This document shows, piece after piece, positions 15,814-24,541 of a stretch of 37,331 bases of DNA (position 1 is its first letter; each line of letters begins with the position of its first letter). The position numbers were made by a program, and so were the translations under genes. The notes beneath the pieces were generated by a model. It saw only the letters and a program-made list of their open reading frames with translations, had not been told where the DNA came from and made no database searches. Source of the stretch: Hyphomicrobiales bacterium (GTDB taxonomy: Bacteria > Pseudomonadota > Alphaproteobacteria > Rhizobiales > Methyloligellaceae). Location of the stretch: NCBI GenBank assembly GCA_003228955.1, contig QIGN01000022.1, forward strand, positions 1 through 37,331, given 5' to 3'.

Positions 15814-17361
15814 TCAATAGGCGTTTTGGGTTTTCATGAGCGCAACCGGCGTCATGGCGAGAATATAGAGATCGAAAAGCACCGACCAGTTCTCGATATA
15901 ATAGAGGTCGTGCTCAATGCGGCGCTGGAGTTTTTCATGGGTGTCAGTCTCACCGCGCCAGCCGCTGATCTGAGCCCAGCCAGTGATGCCAGGTTTCACC
16001 CGATGGCGCGCAAAGTAGCCGTCGGCCACATCGGCATACAGCGAGTCAGCCGCCTTGGCTTGCAACGCGTGCGGCCGCGGACCGACGAGAGACAGAACAC
16101 CCGTCAGGACATTGAACAATTGAGGCAGCTCGTCGAGGCTTGTCTTGCGGATAAACCGGCCGACCCGTGTGACCCGTTCGTCATCCTGGGTGACCAGCCT
16201 GTCGGCGGTTTCGTCTGACATATGCGTATACATCGAGCGAAACTTGTAAATCTCAATCAGCTCGTTGTTGAATCCGTGCCGCTTCTGCCTGAAGATAATC
16301 GGCCCCGGGCTGTCCAGTTTCACCGCCAGAGCCACCAGTGCCATGACCGGAGAGAGAGCGACAACAGCAAAACTCGCGACAACCTTGTCGAACACCCACT
16401 TAAGGATAGAATCCCAATCCGTAATCGGTTTGTCCTGGAGATCGAGAAACGGAACATTGCCAATATAGGAATAGGCGCGCGGGCGAAACCTGAGTTCGTT
16501 GGTATGCGCGGAAAGGCGGATATCAACGGGCAACACCCATAATTTCTTGTAGAATTCCAGAAGCCGCTTTTCCGCCGACATCGGCAATGTGATGATCAGC
16601 AGATCGAGACGCTTCTCGCGGCCGAATTCGGTCAGCTGATCGATATTGCCTAGTTTGGGATAGCCTGCGATCCGGTTGGCGATGCGTTGGCCGCCACGAT
16701 CATCAAACACGCCGTAAATCTGTATGTCGGTGTCGCGCGAGGCTTCCAGCGCTTTTATAAGTTTACGGGCTTGCGGCCCGCCACCCACAATAACAGCGCG
16801 CCGGGTAAGGCGCCCGAGCTTGGCCCATTTGCGTACCGCAATGGATAATATTATGCGGAAAACACCCAGTGCGGCCAAGCCACTCAAAAACCAGGTCGCG
16901 GCCCAAACCCGAGAATATTCCTGCCCAAGCTTTGCAAAGAAGGCAAATGCCAGCAACACAGCGAATGTGAGGGTCCAGGCCGTCCAAATGCGTGCGACCT
17001 GGCGCATGGCGCTTGAAAGAATGGTGATGTCGTAAAGATGGAAGGCCTGAAAACTCAGCACCGAAACCGCCGCCGCGACCAGGACCGCCATGATATACAT
17101 GAACTGGCCAAAATGCCCTGGCAATCCAGGCGCATTGTCGACATAGAATGCGAAGATTCCATAGCCCAGCAGGGCAATCAGAACAAACTCGACCAGCCGC
17201 GTGCCGCCTGCCACAACGCGCGGTGAAATCAGGCTCGCGGCGCCTGAAAAGTTGAACCGGCCAAGACGCGGACGCTCCGCGGCCCGGCGGTCGCGCGTGC
17301 TGCGATTGCTATCCCGGCGATCTGTGTCCGCCTGATGATTCGATGCTGGAATGTCAGACAT
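15814..17361 (-). CDS. Undecaprenyl-phosphate sugar phosphotransferase (WcaJ/ExoY family)
   Basis: This polyprenyl glycosylphosphotransferase would start repeat-unit assembly by loading a sugar phosphate on undecaprenyl phosphate. From the ATG at 17361 the protein has 515 residues. After about 60 polar residues come four membrane segments (such as FVLIALLGYGIFAFYV), a nucleotide-binding-like domain with RRAVIVGGGPQARKLIKALE, a fifth membrane segment, and the catalytic sugar-transferase domain with FRQKRHGFNNELIEIYKFRS, RTSLDELPQLFNVL-like KTSLDELPQLFNVLTG, LVGPRPHALQAK and RVKPGITGWAQISGWRG. A longer TTG start at 17457 is possible but unlikely. The sugar (glucose or galactose) cannot be told. 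It is followed by the Wzy/WaaL-like gene. Confidence 0.92.
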   Translation of the reverse strand: MSDIPASNHQADTDRRDSNRSTRDRRAAERPRLGRFNFSGAASLISPRVVAGGTRLVEFVLIALLGYGIFAFYVDNAPGLPGHFGQFMYIMAVLVAAAVSVLSFQAFHLYDITILSSAMRQVARIWTAWTLTFAVLLAFAFFAKLGQEYSRVWAATWFLSGLAALGVFRIILSIAVRKWAKLGRLTRRAVIVGGGPQARKLIKALEASRDTDIQIYGVFDDRGGQRIANRIAGYPKLGNIDQLTEFGREKRLDLLIITLPMSAEKRLLEFYKKLWVLPVDIRLSAHTNELRFRPRAYSYIGNVPFLDLQDKPITDWDSILKWVFDKVVASFAVVALSPVMALVALAVKLDSPGPIIFRQKRHGFNNELIEIYKFRSMYTHMSDETADRLVTQDDERVTRVGRFIRKTSLDELPQLFNVLTGVLSLVGPRPHALQAKAADSLYADVADGYFARHRVKPGITGWAQISGWRGETDTHEKLQRRIEHDLYYIENWSVLFDLYILAMTPVALMKTQNAY

Positions 17362-17590
17362 GAGATGATAGTGACCCCGATACAGGACAGGCAAAATGCG
17401 CGTCCGTGCGTTTCCCCCCGGAAACGAATTCTCCGCACGGGTCTGAATGCCGTGCAAAATCCCATAGTCCAGATTTATCAGGGAAGAGTCTTGGAAGGCT
17501 TAATCGGGCCGCTTGCCGCCGGGAAGTCTGGCGATATGGTTAAGTGTTCTTTACGCTGCGGGTGTGGTGTCCGCACCTCAAAACCGCGCT

Positions 17591-18727
17591 TCAACGCGGC
17601 AGCCGCAACAGATTTTCATAGAGGTCTGTCACGGCCTGCGCCATGCCTTCGACAGTGAAGTGCGTTGCAACACTCTCCTGCAGCACGCGCGCGTGGGCTA
17701 CATATTTTTCCGGCTGTTCGAGGAATTCAGACATTTTCTCGGCCAGCACCCGCGCATCACCGGCAGGGATGAGTTCCACTGGCGTGCCTGCGGTGATCTC
17801 GGAAATACCGCCAACATCCGTGGCGATAATCGGCAGTTGCGCCGCGGCGGCTTCAAGAACGACATACGGAAACGACTCCGCCCTTGAAGGGACGATGAGG
17901 CATCGTCCGCGCGTAAATGCCCTGCCGGCGGGAACCGGACCGGCAAAGGTCACCGCACTGCCGAGGCCGAGCTTGCGGGCCAGCTTGCGGAACTCCTCGG
18001 CATCGGGGCCACCACCGGCAATGTAGGCCGTAACGGCCCGGGTTTCTCGCATCTGCCCAAGCGCACGCAGCAGGACATCAACGCCCTTGAGACGCCTGAG
18101 TTCCCCAACAAAGACAAAATCATCCGCTCCCGCTTCGATTGCTATTTCATAGAATTCAACGGATTTAAGTCCGTTGGGAATGATCCGCGCTTCGCATGTC
18201 GGCACGCCGATATTGGCCTCATAGAGCCTGGCACTGTATCTGCTTTCAAAAATCAGTCCGTCTGTCTTCGTGTCGAGGCGTTTTTCAAGGCCAAGGAAAA
18301 TGCGCCCTTTCAGACTCTCGGGGCTGTAGTGCAGGGACCCGCCATGGGGCGTATAGAGCGCCCGGATATTCTGGCCGCTGCGTTTCAGCCCATTTGCGGC
18401 GAGACGTGCATAAGCGCCGCCCTTGGCGCCATGGCCATGAAGTATTTGCGCTTCCGTTTTGCGGGCGAAGCGCCGAACCGACTGATAGGCCGTTACATCC
18501 CGCAGCCCGATTTGCCGGCTCATCGGGGCCCGCATGACGCCAAGTTCGCATATACTTTCAAGATTTCGCAGTGCGTTTTCAGTCGCCGTGCTTGCTGGAA
18601 GCGTGTCGCAGAGGACTCCCACACGGTGCCCCATGGCGTTCTGCTCGCCAGCCAGATCGCAAACATGCCGGAACAACCCGCCAACAGGCGCGCGAAGACA
18701 GTGAATGATGGAAAGAGAGTTGCTCAC
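17591..18727 (-). CDS. GT4-family glycosyltransferase
   Basis: The 378-residue protein has the GT-B fold of family 4 transferases: N-terminal IIHCLRAPVGGLFRHVCDLA, a C-terminal half with FVFVGELRRLKGVDVLLRAL, GGGPDAEEFRKLARKLGL, and the nucleotide-sugar site VPSRAESFPYVVLEAAAA with the ESFP variant of the EXFG motif, then DVGGISEIT. It probably adds a sugar to the lipid-linked repeat on the cytoplasmic face. The GTG at 18727 is chosen over a TTG at 18736; neither has a clear ribosome site. It lies 30 bases after the export-lipoprotein gene. Donor and acceptor are unknown. Confidence 0.9.
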   Translation of the reverse strand: MSNSLSIIHCLRAPVGGLFRHVCDLAGEQNAMGHRVGVLCDTLPASTATENALRNLESICELGVMRAPMSRQIGLRDVTAYQSVRRFARKTEAQILHGHGAKGGAYARLAANGLKRSGQNIRALYTPHGGSLHYSPESLKGRIFLGLEKRLDTKTDGLIFESRYSARLYEANIGVPTCEARIIPNGLKSVEFYEIAIEAGADDFVFVGELRRLKGVDVLLRALGQMRETRAVTAYIAGGGPDAEEFRKLARKLGLGSAVTFAGPVPAGRAFTRGRCLIVPSRAESFPYVVLEAAAAQLPIIATDVGGISEITAGTPVELIPAGDARVLAEKMSEFLEQPEKYVAHARVLQESVATHFTVEGMAQAVTDLYENLLRLPR

Positions 18728-18757
18728 AGGCGGCAAAGGCTTTGCACCGTTCGGGTT

Positions 18758-19417
18758 CTAGAAAAACCGTTCCTGCACCATGATTGTATCGCCGGGCTTG
18801 ATCTTCGCGGAGAGCGATACTGTCCGGGAGTATGTAGCACCGTTTATCTGTGACGACAGCTTGATGCGGCTTTTTCTCGCCCGGGGTGTGAAACCGCCGG
18901 CAATGGCGATCGCCGTCTGCACCGTCATCCCGGCCACGTAAGGGAACTGTCCGGCATTGCGCACTTCGCCGAGGATGAAGAAGGGCCGGTTGGCGGCAAC
19001 TTCCACTGTGACCTTGGGATCTTTGACATATCTGCGTTTCAAAGTGACGGAGATACGCTCTTCAAGCTGGAATGTCGTCAGGCCGCGTGCCCTGACCGCG
19101 CCAATCAGCGGCATGGAAATGTATCCTCCAGCGTCAACCGGATAGATACGTGAAAGGTTTTGCTGGCCAAATACGGTCACGCGCAAGCGGTCCCCGCTAT
19201 CGAGCGAATATGAATTGACCGGAGAGGCTGCCGAATGCGGCGCCTCGCCTCGAATGCCCGGGCGCAGAGAAATCGGAGCCATGGGCGGGGCCGGGGCAAG
19301 CCTAACCGGAGCCGGGTGGGCTATGCGTTTGGAAGGATGGGCCAAGTTGCGTTTCTTGGCGCACCCCATGAGAGCCAGGCTGATTGCGGCGATGAGCAGG
19401 ACTGTGCGGACGGCCAT
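18758..19417 (-). CDS. Outer-membrane polysaccharide export lipoprotein (Wza/OPX family)
   Basis: OPX proteins form the outer-membrane or periplasmic exit path for capsule and exopolysaccharide. The 219-residue protein starts with a signal ending in the lipobox LALMGC, then about 45 Pro/Ala-rich residues, a Poly_export domain (YSLDSGDRLRVTVFGQQNL to about residue 140) and one SLBB domain containing FFILGEVRNAGQFPYVAGMT and AGGFTPRARKSRI. It is shorter than E. coli Wza (about 380 residues) and lacks the C-terminal transmembrane helix, resembling the small OPX proteins of rhizobial loci. It diverges from the Wzz-like gene across a 172-base region with a palindrome. Confidence 0.92.
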   Translation of the reverse strand: MAVRTVLLIAAISLALMGCAKKRNLAHPSKRIAHPAPVRLAPAPPMAPISLRPGIRGEAPHSAASPVNSYSLDSGDRLRVTVFGQQNLSRIYPVDAGGYISMPLIGAVRARGLTTFQLEERISVTLKRRYVKDPKVTVEVAANRPFFILGEVRNAGQFPYVAGMTVQTAIAIAGGFTPRARKSRIKLSSQINGATYSRTVSLSAKIKPGDTIMVQERFF

Positions 19418-19476
19418 TTATTCTCTCCACAATTCCCCGAAAACGATTCTTTCTCATCTTTATGTACGCCCGCGAT

Positions 19477-19494
19477 GGTTAACAAAAGTTAACC
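19477..19494. promoter_or_regulatory. 18-bp perfect palindrome between divergent export and chain-length genes
   Basis: GGTTAAC (19477-19483), AAAA, GTTAACC (19488-19494) form a perfect inverted repeat in the 172-base divergent region between the OPX gene (start 19417) and the Wzz-like gene (start 19590). It also contains two TTAA boxes 6 bases apart; the CtrA consensus TTAA-N7-TTAA has 7, so this is close but not identical. The position suggests an operator acting on either or both promoters. The regulator is unknown. Confidence 0.6.
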
Positions 19495-19589
19495 GGACGT
19501 GCCGCGTTGGTTCAGTTCTTAAGTGTTTGGTTACCGGGAATCAGTAGAGAATGGAGGAGTAAAGCAGTTCAAATTGCACGAGTAACGTC

Positions 19590-21725
19590 ATGCCCCAATC
19601 AAACTGGTCCTCCTCTTCCGCCTCCTCCGATGACATCGACATTGCAGCGTTATTGCGCGCAATAAGCAGGCGTAAATGGCGGATCGCGCTTTTTGCGGTC
19701 TCAGCTGCGATCGCCACCTATATTGGCCTGACTTTCGTGACGCCTCAGTATACTTCAGAAGCGCGGATTCTCATTGAGCGCGAGGAAAACTCCTATAAGC
19801 GTCCAGCCGACCTGCAAAATTCGTCAGCGCGGAATGTGCAAACAGACCAGGAAGCCGTAGCAAGCCAGGTCGAGGTGCTCCTGTCTCGCGATTTGTCCGC
19901 TGGAGCGGTCAATGCGCTCAATCTGAAAGATGACCCCGAATTCAACAAAGACGCCGGGGGAAGCACTCTCTGGCGCAAGGTGTCACGGCTTGCCCCCCTC
20001 GGAGGGCGTCCAACAGAGGCCGTCTTGAAGGAGCGTGTGCTCGATGCATATTTGAGCCGGTTGAGTGTTTTTCAACTCCAGAAATCCCGTGTCATCGCCA
20101 TTTCGTTCCGGTCGCGCAATCCGGAGACGGCGGCAAATGGCGCCAACAAACTCGCCGATTTCTATTTGACCTGGCAGCAGAATGAAAAAATCAAACAGAC
20201 CAAGCAAGCCACCGCGTGGCTCAGTGCTCAAATTAGCCAGCTGACAAAAACGGTGGAAATTGCAGACCTCAAGGTGGAGCGGTTCCGTTCCACTTTCGGC
20301 TTGCTCGAAGGAAGCAACAAATCCTCGCTGGATGCACAGCAGCTTTCGGGATTGAACGGCCAGCTTGTTCTTGCCAAGGCCCGCCAGACTGAAGCTGAAG
20401 CCCGCGCCGCCCTCATCAAGAAGATGCTGGAGGAAAAGGGGGATGTTGCTGGCGCGGCGGATGTACTGAATTCGCGGCTGATCCAACGTCTGCTGGAGCA
20501 GCGCGTGAGCATTCAACGTGAAATGGCCGTAGTTTCCGCAACCCTGCTGCCCTCTCACCCGCGGTTGAAGCGGCTCAATTCGGAGTTGGCTGATTTGCGC
20601 CGCCAGATCCGCCAGGAAGCACGCAAGGTCGTCTCAAGCCTGCAGAATGAGGCCCAGATTGCCGGCGCGCGGGAGATATCCCTGCGTGAAAGCCTCTCGG
20701 CCATGAAGCGATCGGCAGCCAAGGGCAATGAAAGTCAGATCAAGCTTCGCGCCCTGGTGCAGGAGGCCAACGCGAACCGGGAGTTGCTCAAGTCATATCT
20801 CGCCCGCTATCGCGACGCGAGCGCACGCAGCGACCAAGCCTCGGTACCCTCTTTCGCGACCATCGTTTCACGCGCTCATATATCAAATTTACCGTCCTTT
20901 CCGAAAAAGGGTCCGATTTCACTGCTTGCATTAGCAGCGGTTGCTCTTCTGGGGTTCGCCCATACGGTGGGACGTGAGTTGATATTGGCGCAGCCTTCCG
21001 GACAGCCCGGCGCAAGAAGTGGCGGAGCAGGCCCCGCTGGATCCGCCGATTCCATGCATAGAGAAGGATTGAGGAAGGTTGAGAGTGTGCCTTATCCCGC
21101 CACCGCTCAGTCGCCGCGAGAGATCGCACGGAATCTGTCAGCAACCCGAGTGGGCAGAATAATCATCACGCCAGTTTCGGAAAATACCGATTCCTCCAAC
21201 CAGGCGCTGGAAGTTTCCCGGGCGCTGGCGAATGCCGGGGGACGGCAGATCATCGTCGACGCCATGGCTGGGTCCGATCTCATTGCCAGAACGATGGCGC
21301 TGCCCGCGGCCCCCGGGCTTCGCCAGCTGCTTTCAGGCAATGCACAATTTGAAGATGTGATTCGGCGCGATCCCAATTCGGCATTGCATGTCATATCGGG
21401 AAATGCGGGAGCAGGGAGCATGACAGGGCCTGATGCGCAGAAACTGAACTCGATCCTGCGCGCCCTGGAGGTGACATATGACCGGATTGTTATTTTTACC
21501 GATCCCGGGCAGGCGCGAATGTTCTCGAACATTCCCTCAGCCAGGGATCAGGCACTTGTGGTGGTTGCCGAAAAAGCCAGCTCAAATGCTGATGCAATCT
21601 GGATAGCGGATGGAATTCTTGCGGGATCCGATGCCAGCCCGGCTGTCATGGTGTTGCGGCAAGGCCAAAAAAATAGCTGGCAAATTCCGCAACTGGTGCC
21701 CTGGAAGCGGGCTGCCGCGGTTTAG
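19590..21725 (+). CDS. Polysaccharide chain-length determinant (Wzz/GumC type) fused to a degenerate tyrosine-kinase-like domain
   Basis: The 711-residue protein begins with a Wzz domain and a membrane segment (about 30-51), a long periplasmic coiled-coil part (about 190-400) ending in SFATIVSRAHISNLPSFPKK, a GNVR-type feature, a second membrane segment (about 441-460) and a cytoplasmic C-terminal domain related to bacterial tyrosine kinases. That domain has lost the ATP site: the P-loop position near residue 525 reads TPVSENTDSSNQALEVS without GKS/T, the Walker A' equivalent is IIVDAMAG, the Walker B equivalent is IVIFTDPG, and the tail has no tyrosine cluster. It probably sets chain length and partners export, but not as an active kinase. 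The stop overlaps the stop of the convergent acyltransferase gene by 4 bases. Confidence 0.9.
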   Translation: MPQSNWSSSSASSDDIDIAALLRAISRRKWRIALFAVSAAIATYIGLTFVTPQYTSEARILIEREENSYKRPADLQNSSARNVQTDQEAVASQVEVLLSRDLSAGAVNALNLKDDPEFNKDAGGSTLWRKVSRLAPLGGRPTEAVLKERVLDAYLSRLSVFQLQKSRVIAISFRSRNPETAANGANKLADFYLTWQQNEKIKQTKQATAWLSAQISQLTKTVEIADLKVERFRSTFGLLEGSNKSSLDAQQLSGLNGQLVLAKARQTEAEARAALIKKMLEEKGDVAGAADVLNSRLIQRLLEQRVSIQREMAVVSATLLPSHPRLKRLNSELADLRRQIRQEARKVVSSLQNEAQIAGAREISLRESLSAMKRSAAKGNESQIKLRALVQEANANRELLKSYLARYRDASARSDQASVPSFATIVSRAHISNLPSFPKKGPISLLALAAVALLGFAHTVGRELILAQPSGQPGARSGGAGPAGSADSMHREGLRKVESVPYPATAQSPREIARNLSATRVGRIIITPVSENTDSSNQALEVSRALANAGGRQIIVDAMAGSDLIARTMALPAAPGLRQLLSGNAQFEDVIRRDPNSALHVISGNAGAGSMTGPDAQKLNSILRALEVTYDRIVIFTDPGQARMFSNIPSARDQALVVVAEKASSNADAIWIADGILAGSDASPAVMVLRQGQKNSWQIPQLVPWKRAAAV

Positions 21726-22996
21726 CTTGCCCGCGCGCCGCTTGCCGGTTCCTGGAAGTCTTTATTGACACGTTTGCCGAACAAATTGCGCCGGATCGAT
21801 TGTGCAAGCCCCCACAGTCTTGGCCGCGTTTTGATATTGCGCTTGACCATGGCTACCGCCGAGAGCGGAAGCGTCAGAATATAACCACGTTCCTCCAGCG
21901 CAATAAAGTTTTCGAACAGTTGCGTACTGACATCACACCATTCACCTTTGTGATGTGCATCGCCGGCGCCCATGTCGAAGAAATTCAACCCCTTGCCGCA
22001 CGCCGTCCTGATCTGGTGGCAAAGCAGCATGGTGCCGGGCGAGAATTTACGTGTATGTCCAGTGTCAATCGAAGTTAGCAGCGTGGAGTATCTGTCGTTG
22101 CAAAAAACACCGCATGAAATGGCGGCTGTCCGGCCGCCTACCTTCAGGAAGCCTACGTCCAGAGACCCGTAGGCGCTGGTCGGCAGCGCCGCTATTTCAT
22201 GATAGAAATCATGGATGCGTGGTTCTGCAAATGCATCTGCGATACCTTGCTCGGCAAACTGGCGCCGCTTTTGCTCAACGAACTCGCTGACAAGGTTCTG
22301 GCGTTCGTCCGGAGACTTCGCCCAGCCAGTTTCTATTTCGCCAAGCTCGCCCAGCCGCCGTTCTTTACGCTTGAGCGTGTTGCGTGATTTCCCACTGAAG
22401 CGATTTCGGTAAAGCGTATCAAAATCCTCTTCCAGCAGAATTGAGTGGCCGGTATTCGCGCTCCGGGAATGCGGCAATCGCGCCAGCGGGTTGGGAATGC
22501 CATCCCAGTCAACAGGTTGATGTTCTAAATGAGCGACGCTGACATCGCCGATCAGTTTTGCCGCTTCACCAAGCAGTGTCCTTATGTCGCGTGCGGACGC
22601 ATTGCGCGCAAACTGCAGGGAATGGAGGCCCATATTGTAGTTGGCATGATCCTGCCCGATCCAGCGCAGACATCCCAGATTGAGCATCCGGGTGACTTCA
22701 AACGGCCAGATAAACTGGATTTCACCGCAATCGCTCCGCCCACAGGCAATGGCCGGCATTATACCAACGGGCTGGGAAACCAGTCGGGACCAGGCCTCGG
22801 ACTGTTCAAAGGATTGGGCGGGCACACAGGCGGTAGTTGATTGAAGCTGGCGCCATTGGCTCCCGATTGCCTTGAAATCGCGATAGATCGTGAGTTGAAT
22901 TCGACCGATTGTGGTATCGACAGCGCTGATACACGCTGCCAAAGGCCTGGCGTCGCCATTTACGTGACGAACGCGCGGCAAACTTATTACGGCCAT
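21722..22996 (-). CDS. CelD/BcsL family acyltransferase (GNAT/FemAB-like)
   Basis: The 424-residue protein matches the CelD/BcsL acetyltransferase family found in cellulose and exopolysaccharide loci. Evidence includes an N-terminal domain with PAQSFEQSEAWSRLVSQPVG, a central FSGKSRNTLKRKERRLGELG segment, and a C-terminal GNAT-like core with DVGFLKVGGRTAAISCGVFC, SIDTGHTRKFSPGTMLLCHQ and FFDMGAGDAHHKGEWCD. Its substrate (an acetyl or amino acid group on sugar) is unknown. It is leftward, its end overlapping the Wzz-like gene by 4 bases, and diverges from the deacetylase gene across 161 bases. The start ATG at 22996 is only weakly supported. Confidence 0.86.
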   Translation of the reverse strand: MAVISLPRVRHVNGDARPLAACISAVDTTIGRIQLTIYRDFKAIGSQWRQLQSTTACVPAQSFEQSEAWSRLVSQPVGIMPAIACGRSDCGEIQFIWPFEVTRMLNLGCLRWIGQDHANYNMGLHSLQFARNASARDIRTLLGEAAKLIGDVSVAHLEHQPVDWDGIPNPLARLPHSRSANTGHSILLEEDFDTLYRNRFSGKSRNTLKRKERRLGELGEIETGWAKSPDERQNLVSEFVEQKRRQFAEQGIADAFAEPRIHDFYHEIAALPTSAYGSLDVGFLKVGGRTAAISCGVFCNDRYSTLLTSIDTGHTRKFSPGTMLLCHQIRTACGKGLNFFDMGAGDAHHKGEWCDVSTQLFENFIALEERGYILTLPLSAVAMVKRNIKTRPRLWGLAQSIRRNLFGKRVNKDFQEPASGARAS

Positions 22997-23157
22997 GGCC
23001 CCCTCCTACGCGATACAAATCACTGGCCTCCCGCCAAAAACTTCCCGTTCATCAAGGCTTTCTCAAGGAAAGTCCTTCAAACTCGGCAGGAATCGGGGAA
23101 GCGTGACAGAAACTGGTTAAATAGCTGTAGCAATCGTAAAAATGGCTGAGGATGCCA

Positions 23158-24213
23158 ATGCCGGGTCTAAATGCGGATATTCTGAAACCTGGGCTCAAGG
23201 CGCTCTACTATTCGGGCGCTCACCGGGTGCTGGCACCCTTTTCAAGGGGCGTAGGGCTTATCTATATGCTGCACCGGGTCTCGCCGCACCGACAAAGTGG
23301 TTTTGCTCCCAATCGCGGACTGACGGTCACGCCCGATTATCTCGCCTCGGTCCTGGCTGAAACCAGGCAGGCCGGGCTTGATATTGTGTCGCTCGATGAG
23401 GCTCGCAGGCGTTTGCGCGATGGCGATTGCAACACCCGCTTTGCATGTTTCACGCTGGATGACGGATACCGGGACAATCTCGAACATGCTCATCCCATCT
23501 TCGCTGCGCATGACGCACCGTTCACGGTCTATATCCCGTCTGAATATCCCGATGGCAGGGGCGAGTTGTGGTGGGTGGCGCTTGAAGAAATTATTGCGGC
23601 GGGAAGTTCGATTGAAATTGCCGCCGCCAATGGAAGTGCGGTTCTGCCGATCATCACCGATGCGGAAAAATACGGGGCGTTCGACCATATTTACCGGAAC
23701 CTGCGCAATATGGATCAAGACGCCCAGCGTACCGAAATATCCGCTTTGTGCGCGAGGCATGGCTTCGATATGGCCGCGCTTTGCCGCAAGCTGATCATGA
23801 CCTGGGATGAAGTGCGTCAATTGGCGGCCGACCCGCTCGTCACGATTGGCGCCCACACGGCTGGGCATTATGCGCTGGCGGCATTGCCCGAGGCGCGTGC
23901 GCGTGAGGAAATGAAATCAGGCGCAGACCGCATTGCCGAAGAATTAGGGGTCTGGCCGGAGCATCTCAGCTATCCCTATGGTGATCCGAATAGCGCAGGG
24001 CCGCGCGAATTCCGCATTGCCGCGGAGCTTGGATTCAAAACGGCCGTCACCACACGCAGGGGCGTGGTATTTCAAGAGCATTCGGAGTATTTGACGGCCT
24101 TGCCCCGGGTGTCCCTGAATGGTGAATTTCAATCCTCGCTCTATACCCGCCTGTTTATGAGCGGCGCGCCATTCGCGCTGTGGAACAGATTCCGCAGGGT
24201 CGACGCGGCTTAA
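23158..24213 (+). CDS. Polysaccharide deacetylase (NodB homology, CE4-like)
   Basis: The 351-residue protein has the CE4 metal site: TLDDGY near residue 100 (Asp-Asp), the histidine pair in IGAHTAGHYAL and the LSYPYGDPNSAG segment, with a YMLHRVSP motif near the N terminus that is common in exopolysaccharide-linked deacetylases. It would remove N- or O-acetyl groups from a sugar, perhaps during export. Two ATG codons lie at 23152 and 23158; GAGG at 23148-23151 fits only the second. No signal peptide is evident, which suggests cytoplasmic or membrane-associated action. It is the last gene of the locus on this side. Confidence 0.9.
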   Translation: MPGLNADILKPGLKALYYSGAHRVLAPFSRGVGLIYMLHRVSPHRQSGFAPNRGLTVTPDYLASVLAETRQAGLDIVSLDEARRRLRDGDCNTRFACFTLDDGYRDNLEHAHPIFAAHDAPFTVYIPSEYPDGRGELWWVALEEIIAAGSSIEIAAANGSAVLPIITDAEKYGAFDHIYRNLRNMDQDAQRTEISALCARHGFDMAALCRKLIMTWDEVRQLAADPLVTIGAHTAGHYALAALPEARAREEMKSGADRIAEELGVWPEHLSYPYGDPNSAGPREFRIAAELGFKTAVTTRRGVVFQEHSEYLTALPRVSLNGEFQSSLYTRLFMSGAPFALWNRFRRVDAA

Positions 24214-24222
24214 GCCATGAAT

Positions 24223-24432
24223 TTACGATGGGTCGGGCCGCTGCATCCATCGGACCAGCAGACCGGCCGGAACGACCCAGGCCAGACCGGCAACCAGAAA
24301 GAAAGCCGCTTCGACAAATGGCGGCGCGCCAACCACGCGCGATGCGGCGAAGGCCATGGCCACCAGCGAATAGATCGCGATAAACAGGATCAATGTGACC
24401 GTGCCGACAAACTTGCGGGTGCGTATTTTCAT
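24223..24432 (-). CDS. DUF2842 small membrane protein
   Basis: The 69-residue protein has two predicted membrane helices (VTLILFIAIYSLVAMAFAAS and AAFFLVAGLAWVVPAGLLV) and ends with VRWMQRPDP, the pattern of DUF2842, a family confined to alphaproteobacteria and of unknown function. It lies leftward between the deacetylase and the heme A synthase genes, diverging from the latter. The proximity to heme A synthase is a recurrent alphaproteobacterial arrangement, so a role near cytochrome oxidase assembly is possible but unproven. Confidence 0.85.
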   Translation of the reverse strand: MKIRTRKFVGTVTLILFIAIYSLVAMAFAASRVVGAPPFVEAAFFLVAGLAWVVPAGLLVRWMQRPDPS

Positions 24433-24541
24433 AGCGGGGATATTAACAGACTGGCCAATGCGGCAACATGCACAATTGCACAGGTACCGCGTTCGGTTTT
24501 TCTGACCTCTTTTGTTGCGGTGAAAATTTCAAGGAACGGCC

